Source: Jeotgalibaca ciconiae | Lineage (GTDB): Bacteria; Bacillota; Bacilli; Lactobacillales; Aerococcaceae | Reading direction: 5' to 3' | Assembly: GCF_003955755.1 (NCBI RefSeq) | Contig: NZ_CP034465.1 | Location: forward strand, 1,544,001-1,608,000 | Length of the DNA stretch: 64,000 bases | Part shown: one piece after another, positions 7,667 to 16,889 of the stretch | How positions within the stretch are numbered: the stretch's first letter is position 1 | How the letters are laid out: every line of letters begins with the position of its first letter | Made by a program: the position numbers and the translations under genes | Notes under the pieces: model-generated | Seen by the model: the letters and a program-made list of their open reading frames with translations, nothing else | Databases searched by the model: none | What the model was told of the DNA's origin: nothing

Positions 7667-9223
7667 ATGAATAAGATCAAAAGAAGTAAATTATTTGCAG
7701 GAGTATTTACAGCTAGTTTATTATTAGCAGCATGTGGCGGAGGAGCTGGAGCTGATACAGATTCAGCGGCTGGAGGAAATAATAGCTCACAAAATACAGA
7801 AGGTTCTTCAACTGAAAATACAAGTTCAAAAGACAGCGTAACTTGGATGGCAATGCTTCATACACCGACACCGCCAAGTGGTGACATTGAAGGTTTATTA
7901 GAAGAATATACAGGAATCGATGTTGAATTTAATTGGGTGCCGGATGCATCGAAGGAAGAAAGAATTAATGCAGCATTAGCATCGAATACCTTAGCAGATA
8001 TTGTTACTTTATCACAAATAGACAATACAACTGTACGACAAGCTCTCACTTCTGGAATGTTTTGGGACGTAGAACCATATCTATCTGAATTTGAAAATTT
8101 AGCTGCTATTCCAGAAACTACATTAGATGCTTCTCGTCTCGAAGGACATATTTATGGAGTTCCTATGCAAACTTCTATTGCTCGTTATAGCGTTCTAGTA
8201 CGTAAAGATTGGTTAGAAAATTTAGGATTAGAGGTTCCGCATACAATTGACGAACTGCGTGAAGTTGCTCGTGCATTTACAGAAGATGATCCGGATGGAA
8301 ATGGAATCGATGACACAGTTGGTTTTGTTGAACGTTCAGAGTCTTATATGGTTGGCTTCCGTAACTTGACTGGTTACTTTGGCGCAGATAATTTCTTCCA
8401 CGTATCTGAAGATGGCGAAGTAATTCCATCATTCATGCAACCAGAGTTTAAAGAAGCAATGGAATGGTATCGTGATATCTATGCAAATGGTTGGATGAAT
8501 TCTGATTTTGCAGTTATGGCAAAGAATGATCAAAAGGATTATATTGCTACTGGTAAAGGAGGAATCGTTCTTAGCGGTGCATTTGATGCAAATAATTATA
8601 AAACGGCAGCTGTAGGAACGGACCAAGAAGAAGTAATGGACTGGGAAATTATTAATGATATGACCTATAAAGATGTTCCTCGTCGTATGTTGTCAGATAC
8701 AAATGGAGGAATGGGAGGCTGGTTAGCTATTCCCAAAACAAACGTTGAAACAGAGGATGACTTGAGAGTTGTTTTAAAATTTATTAATGATTTAATGGAT
8801 GAAGAACCTTATACACTCATGACAATGGGAGTAGAAGGAGTTCACTATGAAGTAACTGAAGATGGCGTTTATAATAAACTAGATGACACTATCTCTCAAC
8901 AAGAAGTCCAGCCTTATGTTAGCTCAAGACCTTCACAAAGTGTAATAATTTTTAAATCTGCATCTGAGTTAGCAAACGAAGGTAATGAGAAGATTGCAGA
9001 AAATGCAGAGTTTGCTGTTATTAATCCAGCTCAATCCTTGGACTCTGAAACGTATACATCTCAATGGAGTACACTCGTTGAAGGGATTCAAGATGGTTAC
9101 TACAAATATATGATGGGTGATATTGACATGGATGACTTCGATGCAGCGATTGACACATTCCTAAAAAATGGTGGACAAGACATAATTGATGAATTTACTG
9201 CAAGTTATGCAAAAAGCAATTAG
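7667..9223 (+). CDS. Large extracellular solute-binding lipoprotein (LplA/YtcQ type)
   Basis: A 518-residue lipoprotein. The signal sequence ends in the lipobox LLAACGG (lipidated Cys23), followed by a Ser/Thr/Asn/Gly-rich linker to about residue 60. The size, the early motif of the form VTWMAMLHT and the DDPDGNGIDDTVGF segment (an EF-hand-like calcium loop) are typical of the large LplA/YtcQ binding proteins that serve LplB/LplC permeases. It captures the oligosaccharide at the cell surface for the two permeases at 4651 and 6014. A T-tailed hairpin right after the stop separates it from the GH105 gene. Confidence 0.9.
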   Translation: MNKIKRSKLFAGVFTASLLLAACGGGAGADTDSAAGGNNSSQNTEGSSTENTSSKDSVTWMAMLHTPTPPSGDIEGLLEEYTGIDVEFNWVPDASKEERINAALASNTLADIVTLSQIDNTTVRQALTSGMFWDVEPYLSEFENLAAIPETTLDASRLEGHIYGVPMQTSIARYSVLVRKDWLENLGLEVPHTIDELREVARAFTEDDPDGNGIDDTVGFVERSESYMVGFRNLTGYFGADNFFHVSEDGEVIPSFMQPEFKEAMEWYRDIYANGWMNSDFAVMAKNDQKDYIATGKGGIVLSGAFDANNYKTAAVGTDQEEVMDWEIINDMTYKDVPRRMLSDTNGGMGGWLAIPKTNVETEDDLRVVLKFINDLMDEEPYTLMTMGVEGVHYEVTEDGVYNKLDDTISQQEVQPYVSSRPSQSVIIFKSASELANEGNEKIAENAEFAVINPAQSLDSETYTSQWSTLVEGIQDGYYKYMMGDIDMDDFDAAIDTFLKNGGQDIIDEFTASYAKSN

Positions 9224-9243
9224 TAAAAAGTAGTTCAAATGGG

Positions 9244-9275
9244 CTTCCTTTCCAAATATTGGAAGGGAAGTTTTT
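9244..9275 (+). terminator. Intercistronic hairpin with T-tract after binding-protein gene
   Basis: A 12-bp stem (CTTCCTTTCCAA, loop ATA, then TTGGAAGGGAAG) is followed by TTTTT. It lies inside an operon, so it probably acts as a partial terminator or as an RNA-stabilising 3' end that raises binding-protein levels over the downstream enzyme. Confidence 0.75.
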
Positions 9276-9309
9276 ATATAACAAGTAATCCGTAGGGGGA
9301 CAAGAACAA

Positions 9310-10410
9310 ATGACTTTATCAAAAAGAATAATAGACACATTACTAGAACGCTATCCAACGCTTCCAGAGAACAAGCTATATAAAGGAAAATGGTCATATG
9401 ACTTTGGGGTAATATTACAAGGTGTGAAAGCCGCTTATAAAGCTAGTAACAATCCTGTCTACTATCAATACATAAAAGATAATATGGATTACTTTATTCA
9501 AGAAGATGGTACGATAAAAAATTACCATTTTGATTCCATGAATATCGATTATGTGAATAATGGAAAGTTATTGTTTTTCTTATATGAAGAAACAAAAGAA
9601 GAAAAATATAAGGTTGCAATGGACCGGTTATTTGAACAATTACAACAGATGCCACGTACTTCAGAAGGAGGTTTTTGGCATAAAAAAATCTATCCTTATC
9701 AAATGTGGCTAGATGGATTGTATATGGGTTCTCCTTTTTATGCTGAGTATTTGCTCACATTTAAAAATGGTGAAGGATTAGACGATGTGGTGAAGCAATT
9801 CGAACTTTGTTATAAGCATACAGTAGATGAAAAAACAGGTTTGCTTTATCATGCATGGGACGAGAAACGTGAACAAGAGTGGGCAGATCCCGAAACAGGC
9901 TTATCCTTGAATTTTTGGGGACGTTCCATAGGCTGGTACGTAATGGCTCTAGTAGATGTCATTGAGTTACTGCCAGAAATGTATGAAAAACGTGCTGTAC
10001 TTGTAGAGCAGTTGAAAAACATTTTATCAGCATTGAAAAAAGTTCAAGATCCGGAAGCGAAAGTTTGGTATCAAGTACTAGATAAAGGTAATGAAAGAGG
10101 CAATTATTTGGAAGCTTCTGGAACAAGTATGATTGTTTATGCTGCAGCGAAGGGGTATCATCTAGGCATTTTAGATGAGTCTTGGTATACTTTTATTAAG
10201 GAAAGCTATGAAGGCTTGCAGGAAGAATTCGTCTTTTATACCAAAGAAGGTTGGGTAAACTTGACTAGATGCTGTGAGGTTGCTGGATTAGGCGGAGACG
10301 ATAAACGAGATGGTACCTTTGTATATTATATTAGTGAGCCAGTCATCACAAATGACTTCAAAGGCTATGGTGCATTTTTACAGGCAGCGGTCTATTTAGA
10401 GAAGATATAA
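9310..10410 (+). CDS. Unsaturated rhamnogalacturonyl hydrolase-like enzyme, GH105 (YteR/YesR type)
   Basis: This 366-residue protein is a six-hairpin (alpha/alpha)6 hydrolase of GH88/GH105. The segment YPYQMWLDGLYMG carries the Asp (D135) that corresponds to the catalytic acid of YteR, and HAWDEKREQEWADP plus FWGRSIGWYVMAL match the other conserved blocks. The enzyme hydrates the 4,5-unsaturated uronate left at the non-reducing end by lyases and so frees it from imported oligosaccharides. There is no signal peptide. A GGGGGA ribosome-binding site precedes ATG 9310. A second, different GH105 gene lies at 28722, so two oligosaccharide classes are probably handled. Confidence 0.9.
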   Translation: MTLSKRIIDTLLERYPTLPENKLYKGKWSYDFGVILQGVKAAYKASNNPVYYQYIKDNMDYFIQEDGTIKNYHFDSMNIDYVNNGKLLFFLYEETKEEKYKVAMDRLFEQLQQMPRTSEGGFWHKKIYPYQMWLDGLYMGSPFYAEYLLTFKNGEGLDDVVKQFELCYKHTVDEKTGLLYHAWDEKREQEWADPETGLSLNFWGRSIGWYVMALVDVIELLPEMYEKRAVLVEQLKNILSALKKVQDPEAKVWYQVLDKGNERGNYLEASGTSMIVYAAAKGYHLGILDESWYTFIKESYEGLQEEFVFYTKEGWVNLTRCCEVAGLGGDDKRDGTFVYYISEPVITNDFKGYGAFLQAAVYLEKI

Positions 10411-10435
10411 GTAAAAGAATGAAAGAGGGACAAGT

Positions 10436-10834
10436 ATGAGTCGTAAACCAGAAAAAGTAATTGCAATCATTGGAGCCTGCCTCGTTTTATTATTTTTGGG
10501 AGGTTTCGCTTTAACCGTCCTTAACATGGATATTGAGAAGTATCGAGAAGTGATTGTACCCATTTTTGAAGGCAATTTTTCCGATTTAGCATCTGAAGAA
10601 GGATTTCAAAATATGCGAACATTAGGGGCTTGGTTTAGTGCAACTGCGTTTATTACACTTGTTTTTGTCGCTTTAGGAAATTTGTTTATTTCAAATAATC
10701 GATATCCATATCGAGCTGCTATTTGTTTTGGGCTTACGGGTATAGCCGTTCTTTTTGGAAGTCAACTGATCGCATACCCATTAGCATTTATCTTTTTTGT
10801 AGTAACAGCAATGAGCTTATTCAGAAAGAAGTAA
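10436..10834 (+). CDS. Small four-helix membrane protein (DUF4064-like)
   Basis: This 132-residue protein has an N-terminal hydrophobic helix (about 8-28), an extracytoplasmic loop with DIEKYREVIVPIF, then three closely packed hydrophobic stretches and a basic end (FRKK). The layout resembles DUF4064 membrane proteins of lactic acid bacteria, whose function is unknown. It starts 25 bases after the GH105 stop with an AGAGGGA ribosome-binding site and is the last gene of the operon before a terminator. I see nothing that links it to sugar use apart from position. Confidence 0.65.
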   Translation: MSRKPEKVIAIIGACLVLLFLGGFALTVLNMDIEKYREVIVPIFEGNFSDLASEEGFQNMRTLGAWFSATAFITLVFVALGNLFISNNRYPYRAAICFGLTGIAVLFGSQLIAYPLAFIFFVVTAMSLFRKK

Positions 10835-10855
10835 ATTTAGAAGAATAGTGGAGAG

Positions 10856-10893
10856 TAAAAATAACCTAGTGCAGCGCACTAGGTTATTTTTCA
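10856..10893. terminator. Bidirectional intrinsic terminator
   Basis: The stem AAAATAACCTAGTGC pairs with GCACTAGGTTATTTTT across a very short loop. It lies between the DUF4064-like gene and the convergent AraC-type regulator gene. Confidence 0.85.
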
Positions 10894-13194
10894 CTCTGGA
10901 GTATGCATCTTTCGATACTCACCAGGAGTCATATTTTCTTTTTTCTTGAAAGAACGGATAAAATTTTGTGGATTCCGATATTGTAGACGTTGCGAAATCT
11001 CTTTAATCGTAACATTCGTTTCTCGTAACCATTGTTTTGCAATATCAAACCGATACCCTGTTAAATAATCACTAAAGGTTATTCCTGTTTCCTTTTTAAA
11101 GATATTACTCAAATAGTTTGGATTGTAATGGATTCTGTCTCCAATTGATTCCAAGGAGATATCTTCTGTATACTCATTTTCAATAATCTTAATGATTTGT
11201 TCAGAAAGACCTTGGAACTGTTCAGAAGTTTTTTCATTCATTTCTTGAACAAAAGGTAAAATAATATCATTAAGTAAAGTAGCTTCTAATTCACTTGGAT
11301 GATTTACTTGTAAGATTAATTCATATAGCTCTACGCCTTTTTCTTGATTCAGAACAGATGCATTTACAGTTTGGGATAGTTGAACCAAATTAAGTGCAAA
11401 ACGCAGCAATGCTACCTGAACGTTAATTGGGTTATTACTGGAAGTTAAAATCTCTTTCAGTATGGCTGGTGCAATTTCTCGAACTTGTTCCCTTTCACCA
11501 AGCCGAATAGATTGGAATAATTGTGCTTCTAAATCTTCTGGATATCCCGAAATTTCAGGCACAGCAATCATTTTCTCGACTTCATCATGGAAGATAATTG
11601 CCTGGTTTCCTAAAAGAAGGTGATAAGCTAATGTTTGTTTCCCTTTATCCAAATTTTCTTTTGAAGAAAGTAAATCTGTGTAGAAAGGAGAAAATGCAAT
11701 ACTTACTGAAATTCTCATATAAGTCCGTAAAGTATCGATGATTAAATTAGCATATTCTGTACACTCTTTTTTATTTTCTTCTGGATTATCTTTATCAAAA
11801 GCCAATAAAGTAACTTGGATTTTGTCATTTAAGACTACTGGAGTCAATCGATTTTCGATCGGAATTAATTCGTTGACAATTTGATTGATCCCAACTAAGA
11901 AGACATCTTGATTGTTTACTTCTCGAGAGCCGTAATCATCAATTTGAATGAGCATGATACTGTAGTGTTTATTTTTTTGATCAGGATAATTGTATAGATC
12001 CATTTTTGTTGATAATTCGCTCTTTGTCACTCGGTTTCGATAAAGATTACGCATGAATTGTTTTTCGAGTTCAGGTTGTTCTCGTTCATAAAGACCTTCT
12101 AATGTTTTCTTCTCAGATACGATAGCATCAACCTGACCGGTAATAAAATCCCAATCATTGACTTTTTTATCTTCAGTGGTTGTAAAGTTCAGGCTTGTTT
12201 TTAATTTTTCAATTGGTCTCGTAATTCTGCCAGCAATAATATAAGCACCAACAATGATTGCGCTAATAATAATGAGTGCTAAGATAACCAGTCCATAACG
12301 TGCGAACTTGAGCGCTTCATCGATTTCTGAAGTATTTAAATAAGTGACATAAAGCCAGTTGTTGTAGTCAGACTTTGTATAAATTAATGTAGAAGAATTG
12401 TTTTTTGATGAAGACAATTCTATGATTCCAGCAGATTTCTCTTCAGCCAACGTTCGAATCTCGTGAATCAGTTCGATAGACAAATTACGATCTTCATCAT
12501 TTTCCTCGATATTTGCTGAGAAGAGGAGTTCATCATTACGATTGACAATGAAAAAGGGTGTGGACTCGTTAGATACATCCAACAGTGATTGAATACTGCT
12601 GTTTGGTATCTCAGCCATACCAATTGCTAGTTTAGTATTTGAGAAAACAGGCAACAAGCTAATAGAACGAATATGATTTTCTCCTTGAATCCAATACAGA
12701 TTTTCTTTCCTTCCCTCAACGTAACGTTCCTCAATATTTTCGATTTCTTCTTCCGTCATTTGAGTGAGTCTTCCATCTCTAATCAACCAATTTTGATCTA
12801 AACTGACTACTGAGTATACGGTGCTCGGTAAACTGAAGGTTGCGAAATAATTTAATTGGGAAGTAATCATGCGGTATTTTTGAAAATCTTGTATCCCTAA
12901 AGGCTCTTGAACCATTTCATGAAAATCATTTGTCGTGCTATATGCATTGAATAATTTTTCGATAGTTTGTATTTCACGTTCAAAAGTATTTTTTATTTGA
13001 TTCGTTGTCATGATTTTACTATCTTCGATATTACTTTTAACAGAATCACGAGTAGAGACGTATAATGCCGAAATAAAAATAATCACTAAAGTAGTACAAA
13101 TCACAGCAAGTATAATAAAAATCTGTGTAAAAGAACTTCCATGTCTTCCTAATAAATTTGATTTTTTACTTAATTTAGAAGGGTTTTTGCTCAT
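10891..13194 (-). CDS. Membrane-bound AraC-family transcriptional regulator (YesS/RhgR type)
   Basis: The 767-residue protein has a transmembrane helix near residues 20-45, a large extracytoplasmic sensor region, a second helix near residues 300-325 (LALIIISAIIVGAYIIAG), a HAMP-like stretch, a cytoplasmic middle region, and a C-terminal double helix-turn-helix AraC domain (about 670-765; ISLESIGDRIHYNPNYLSN and VTIKEISQRLQY). This one-component design matches YesS, the rhamnogalacturonan regulator of Bacillus. ATG 13194 has AGGAGG 7 bases upstream; the in-frame start at 13236 does not. It lies between two pectin operons and probably activates one or both in response to an outside oligosaccharide (inference). 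Confidence 0.85.
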   Translation of the reverse strand: MSKNPSKLSKKSNLLGRHGSSFTQIFIILAVICTTLVIIFISALYVSTRDSVKSNIEDSKIMTTNQIKNTFEREIQTIEKLFNAYSTTNDFHEMVQEPLGIQDFQKYRMITSQLNYFATFSLPSTVYSVVSLDQNWLIRDGRLTQMTEEEIENIEERYVEGRKENLYWIQGENHIRSISLLPVFSNTKLAIGMAEIPNSSIQSLLDVSNESTPFFIVNRNDELLFSANIEENDEDRNLSIELIHEIRTLAEEKSAGIIELSSSKNNSSTLIYTKSDYNNWLYVTYLNTSEIDEALKFARYGLVILALIIISAIIVGAYIIAGRITRPIEKLKTSLNFTTTEDKKVNDWDFITGQVDAIVSEKKTLEGLYEREQPELEKQFMRNLYRNRVTKSELSTKMDLYNYPDQKNKHYSIMLIQIDDYGSREVNNQDVFLVGINQIVNELIPIENRLTPVVLNDKIQVTLLAFDKDNPEENKKECTEYANLIIDTLRTYMRISVSIAFSPFYTDLLSSKENLDKGKQTLAYHLLLGNQAIIFHDEVEKMIAVPEISGYPEDLEAQLFQSIRLGEREQVREIAPAILKEILTSSNNPINVQVALLRFALNLVQLSQTVNASVLNQEKGVELYELILQVNHPSELEATLLNDIILPFVQEMNEKTSEQFQGLSEQIIKIIENEYTEDISLESIGDRIHYNPNYLSNIFKKETGITFSDYLTGYRFDIAKQWLRETNVTIKEISQRLQYRNPQNFIRSFKKKENMTPGEYRKMHTPE

Positions 13195-13621
13195 GATGAA
13201 CCTCCTTTCGTTAACGATATAAAAAACCATTATCAAAAAATGATAGCGGTTTATTTGCTTTAGTATACCATAAATTTTTGGAATTAGTATTTCTGTTTTT
13301 TAGAATAATGAGCAATTCTATAATAAGAAGTAACATTTTAGATTTATCTGTTTGATAAACAGCCCTGATATATGCTTCTGAAAGAAGGATTTAATGCGCA
13401 TATCGAACTCCCGTGTATTTTTCTAAAAATGCTGGATAATCATTTGCTCAGAAGTAATCATTTCTAATGATAATAATCTAGAATGCGTAATTTCTCTTAT
13501 GACCATCCTTAAAAGATTATATACGTAACCGCTTTATCTGCTTACTATGAAAGGGGTAACAAGGTTAATAAGTTAAGTGACCAGTAGGCTGGTTAATCCA
13601 AAATAAGGAGAAGATTCATTC
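13195..13621. other. Divergent intergenic region
   Basis: This AT-rich gap separates the AraC-type regulator and the GH28 operon and must hold both promoters. On the minus strand an extended -10 (TGGTATACT, 13262-13270) could serve the regulator. On the plus strand I see no clear sigma-A pair, which would fit an activator-dependent promoter. GGAGAAG before 13622 is the ribosome-binding site. No ORF or convincing repeat was seen. Confidence 0.45.
13262..13270 (-). promoter_or_regulatory. Possible extended -10 promoter of the AraC regulator gene
   Basis: Read on the minus strand the sequence is TGGTATACT, an extended -10 (TGnTATAAT type), about 68 bases before the regulator start codon. No good -35 is present. 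Confidence 0.35.
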
Positions 13622-14965
13622 ATGACTATTTTCAATGTTGTTGATTATGGCGCGATTGGTGATGGCCAAACAGATGTATCAAAAAGCTTCCAAAAAGCAA
13701 TTGCTGCTGCAAATGAAGTTGGGGGAGGGACGGTATATGTTCCGAGCGGTGTTTTTCGGACTACTTCCATTCGCTTAGAAAGCAATATTACTTTAGAAGT
13801 TAGTCCTGGAGCGACCATTTCTTTTGTGACAGAGCAAGAGACTTATCCCGTTGTTCATTCACGTTGGGAAGGTTGGACGCAAGATGTCTACCAATCTTGT
13901 ATTTATGCAGAAAACGTAGAAAATATCAAAATATGTGGTGGAGGAGTCATCGACGGAAATGGAGCCGATTGGTGGGATTTATTCCGTAATCGTCGTGAAG
14001 AGTTGAAATATCCTAGACCAAAACTAATTAGTTTTGAAAAATCAAATCGAATCACAATTCAAGATGTTCAATTACGGAATTCACCAGCATGGACGATTAA
14101 TCCAATTTTAAGTCACAATATCACGGTCGATAATGTGTCTATCTTAAATCCAGCTGATTCACCGAATACAGATGGGATTGATCCTGAGTCATGTTCCAAT
14201 GTAAGAATTTCAAACTGTAACATCGACGTAGGAGATGACTGTATCGCAATTAAATCTGGTACAGAAGATGCAGCAGAAAAGGTAGCTTGCGAAAATATCA
14301 CAATCACAAACTGCACGATGATTCATGGACATGGTGGCGTGGTACTTGGCAGTGAAATGAGTGGTGATATTCGTAATGTGGTGATTTCCAATTGTATTTT
14401 TAAACAAACAGATCGGGGAATCCGCTTGAAAACTCGCCGTGGACGTGGCGGTACGATTGAAGATATCAGAATCGATAATATTGTGATGGATGAAGTCATT
14501 TGTCCCTTTATATTAAATTTATATTACTTCTGTGGACCAAGAGGAAAAGAAAAATATGTATGGGATAAAAATCCGTATCCAGTTACAGAAGAAACACCAA
14601 CTTTCCGTCGTATTCATTTTAATCACATCACTGCTCGTAACGTTCAAGGAGCAGCTGGCTTTATTTATGGACTTGCAGAAAACTATATCAAAGAAATTAC
14701 TTTTAATAATATTGATATTTCAATGGCAGAAGATGCGGAACCTGGTCAAGTGGCTATGATGACAGGGTTGGATTACATGAACAACCGCGGTTTTTATGTT
14801 GGGAATGGCGAAGATATCCTGTTCAATCATGTATCAGTAGAAAATCATGAAGGACCAATGATTTATTTGGAGAATTGCCGAAATATTCAAACAGAAAACT
14901 GTGTTTCAAAAAATACAGAACAAGTAGAAAAATTGATCGAGGAGAAAGTTGTGCATTTTTCCTAA
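13622..14965 (+). CDS. Polygalacturonase-like glycoside hydrolase, GH28 (cytoplasmic)
   Basis: A 447-residue right-handed beta-helix enzyme. It opens with NVVDYGAIGDGQTD, the usual GH28 beginning, and carries all four catalytic blocks: NTDGID (182-187), DD205-206 in VGDDCIAIK, GHGG (236-239) and RLK (268-270). GH28 enzymes hydrolyse alpha-1,4-galacturonan or rhamnogalacturonan. There is no signal peptide, so this is most likely an exo-acting enzyme on imported oligogalacturonides. It is the first gene of an operon that runs with esterases and isomerases to uxaC. Confidence 0.92.
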   Translation: MTIFNVVDYGAIGDGQTDVSKSFQKAIAAANEVGGGTVYVPSGVFRTTSIRLESNITLEVSPGATISFVTEQETYPVVHSRWEGWTQDVYQSCIYAENVENIKICGGGVIDGNGADWWDLFRNRREELKYPRPKLISFEKSNRITIQDVQLRNSPAWTINPILSHNITVDNVSILNPADSPNTDGIDPESCSNVRISNCNIDVGDDCIAIKSGTEDAAEKVACENITITNCTMIHGHGGVVLGSEMSGDIRNVVISNCIFKQTDRGIRLKTRRGRGGTIEDIRIDNIVMDEVICPFILNLYYFCGPRGKEKYVWDKNPYPVTEETPTFRRIHFNHITARNVQGAAGFIYGLAENYIKEITFNNIDISMAEDAEPGQVAMMTGLDYMNNRGFYVGNGEDILFNHVSVENHEGPMIYLENCRNIQTENCVSKNTEQVEKLIEEKVVHFS

Positions 14966-15000
14966 CTAATAAGTGTGTTTTACAGTAAGGAGGAGATTTT

Positions 15001-15894
15001 TTGGAGAAAGATCAACTGTGGCAATTATTAGGTGATTTACCGAGTAATCCATCAATGGATGCGAAAAAAATTTCGGAAGAAGTTCATCCAGATGGTTATT
15101 ACTTAGAAACATGGAGTATTGATTTAAACGGTGAGGAGCGAGTTCCCGCATATATCGCACGGCCGTTAGAAGCATCAGGGCGATTACCGCTTGTCGTTGT
15201 TAATCATTCACATGGCGGTATGTATGAGAATGGCAAAAAAGAAATGCTTCAGCCTTCTCATTATCTGCAGTCTCCGTCCTATGCAAAAACATTAACGGAC
15301 ATGGGATACATAGCAGCTTGTATTGATATGTGGGGCTTTGGCGAACGTTCTGGTCGTAAGGAAAGTGAAATGGTTAAAGAAATGCTTTGGAAAGGACAGG
15401 TCGTCTGGGGAATGATGTTATACGACAATATGCGTTTTCTCGACTTCTTATTACAGCGCGAAGATGTAGATTCGAACCGAGTGGGAACGATCGGCATGTC
15501 AATGGGAGCTATGCAAGCTTGGTGGCTCGCTGCATTAGATGACCGCGTCAAAGTTGTTGTCGATATAGGCGGGCAAGTGGATGCACATACCTTAATGAAG
15601 AATCGTTATTTAGACAAACATGGATTCTATTCATATGTACCAGGTTTATTGAAACATTTTCAAACGGTTGATATTCAGAAACGAATTATTCCACGTAAAC
15701 GTCTTACCTTAAATGGCTCTTATGATTTAAATTGTCCTCTGGAAGGCGTGCAATTGCTCGACAAGGAATTATCAAAAGCATACCAAGAAGCCGGGGTTCC
15801 AAGTAACTGGCATTCATTACTATTTAGCTGCGGTCATAAAGAGACAGCGGAAATGCGCTGGAACTGGCAGCAATTCTTTACTGAACATTTATAG
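15001..15894 (+). CDS. Alpha/beta-hydrolase (dienelactone hydrolase / acetylxylan esterase-like)
   Basis: The 297-residue protein shows an alpha/beta-hydrolase fold: oxyanion strand LVVVNHSHGGMYENGK, strand YIAACIDMWGFGERSG, nucleophile elbow GMSMG and a late catalytic His in SCGHKE. It resembles YtaP/acetylxylan esterase-like enzymes that cleave sugar esters. TTG at 15001 is the start, after a strong AAGGAGG about 9 bases upstream. No signal peptide is present. Its place between GH28 and pectin methylesterase genes suggests removal of acetyl groups from galacturonides (inference); the exact ester is not readable from sequence. Confidence 0.8.
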   Translation: MEKDQLWQLLGDLPSNPSMDAKKISEEVHPDGYYLETWSIDLNGEERVPAYIARPLEASGRLPLVVVNHSHGGMYENGKKEMLQPSHYLQSPSYAKTLTDMGYIAACIDMWGFGERSGRKESEMVKEMLWKGQVVWGMMLYDNMRFLDFLLQREDVDSNRVGTIGMSMGAMQAWWLAALDDRVKVVVDIGGQVDAHTLMKNRYLDKHGFYSYVPGLLKHFQTVDIQKRIIPRKRLTLNGSYDLNCPLEGVQLLDKELSKAYQEAGVPSNWHSLLFSCGHKETAEMRWNWQQFFTEHL

Positions 15895-15909
15895 AAATCG
15901 GGTGAAACC

Positions 15910-16863
15910 ATGTTTTTAGTAGGAAAAGAAACCTTTTGTGATTTCCAAAGTATCCAGCAAGCCGTTGATTACTGTGAAAATCATAAACAGTCAGAAGCAG
16001 TGACCATCCAAGTTTTAAGCGGTTTATATGAAGAGCAAGTAGTTATTTCTCGCTCGCAGTTAACTTTAAAAGGAATTGGCGATGTAACGATCCAATATGG
16101 TTTAAGTGCGAGAGAAAAAGATCCTTTAGGAAATGAATTAGGAACGTTCCGAACACCTACTTTGTATGTAGGTGGTCAAAATAACAAAATTGAAAACGTT
16201 ACGATTATTAATTCCTCGGGCTACGGAGAAGATGTTGGTCAAGCCCTTGCAGTTTATGCTGATTGCGATGAAACGGTTTTTCGTCATTGTAGAATGATCG
16301 GTTATCAAGATACTTTGTTTACAGGGCGTTTACCAGGAAAACAAAAAGATGGTACGGATTTTATCTTGTTGGAACAAAGCCAAGATCAGAAAGAATATCG
16401 TCAATATTATGAATCTTGCTTCATTTCAGGAACAATCGATTTTATCTTTGGCGGTGCCACTGCTTATTTTTATCAATGTGAAATAAATAGCCGAAGAGAA
16501 AGAACGCGTAAGGGCGGCTATATCACAGCCGCTAGTACTCCTAAAGATCAAAAGTCAGGGTTTATTTTTCGAGAATGTTTTTTGAGTGCGGAAGAGGATG
16601 TCGAAGGGGTCTTTTTAGGAAGACCTTGGCGTGCTTACGCGAAGACAGCTTTTATTCATTGCGAATACGGTCAACACATTCTGCCAGCTGGTTGGAATGA
16701 TTGGTCAAACAGTCAGAACCAAGAAACAACTGATTATGTAGAAATTTTAAAGGGAAAATATCAATTCAATCAAAGAGTTTTATGGAGTAGACAGTCACAT
16801 ACAGCTAACTCTGAATATAATATAGAGCTTGTCTTTCCGAAGAGTGATTTTTATAAAAAGTAA
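15910..16863 (+). CDS. Pectin methylesterase, CE8 (cytoplasmic)
   Basis: The 317-residue protein is a CE8 pectinesterase with its catalytic residues in place: Q111 (VGQALAVY), Q133 and D134 (GYQDTLF), D177 (GTIDFIFGG) and R238/W240 (LGRPWR). It removes methyl esters from galacturonate. Unlike plant and most bacterial pectinesterases it has no signal peptide or pro-region, so it should act on imported methylated oligogalacturonides. It begins 15 bases after the previous gene, with GGGTGAAACC before ATG. Confidence 0.93.
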   Translation: MFLVGKETFCDFQSIQQAVDYCENHKQSEAVTIQVLSGLYEEQVVISRSQLTLKGIGDVTIQYGLSAREKDPLGNELGTFRTPTLYVGGQNNKIENVTIINSSGYGEDVGQALAVYADCDETVFRHCRMIGYQDTLFTGRLPGKQKDGTDFILLEQSQDQKEYRQYYESCFISGTIDFIFGGATAYFYQCEINSRRERTRKGGYITAASTPKDQKSGFIFRECFLSAEEDVEGVFLGRPWRAYAKTAFIHCEYGQHILPAGWNDWSNSQNQETTDYVEILKGKYQFNQRVLWSRQSHTANSEYNIELVFPKSDFYKK

Positions 16864-16889
16864 TAAAAGAAGGATAGTGAATCGTCATA

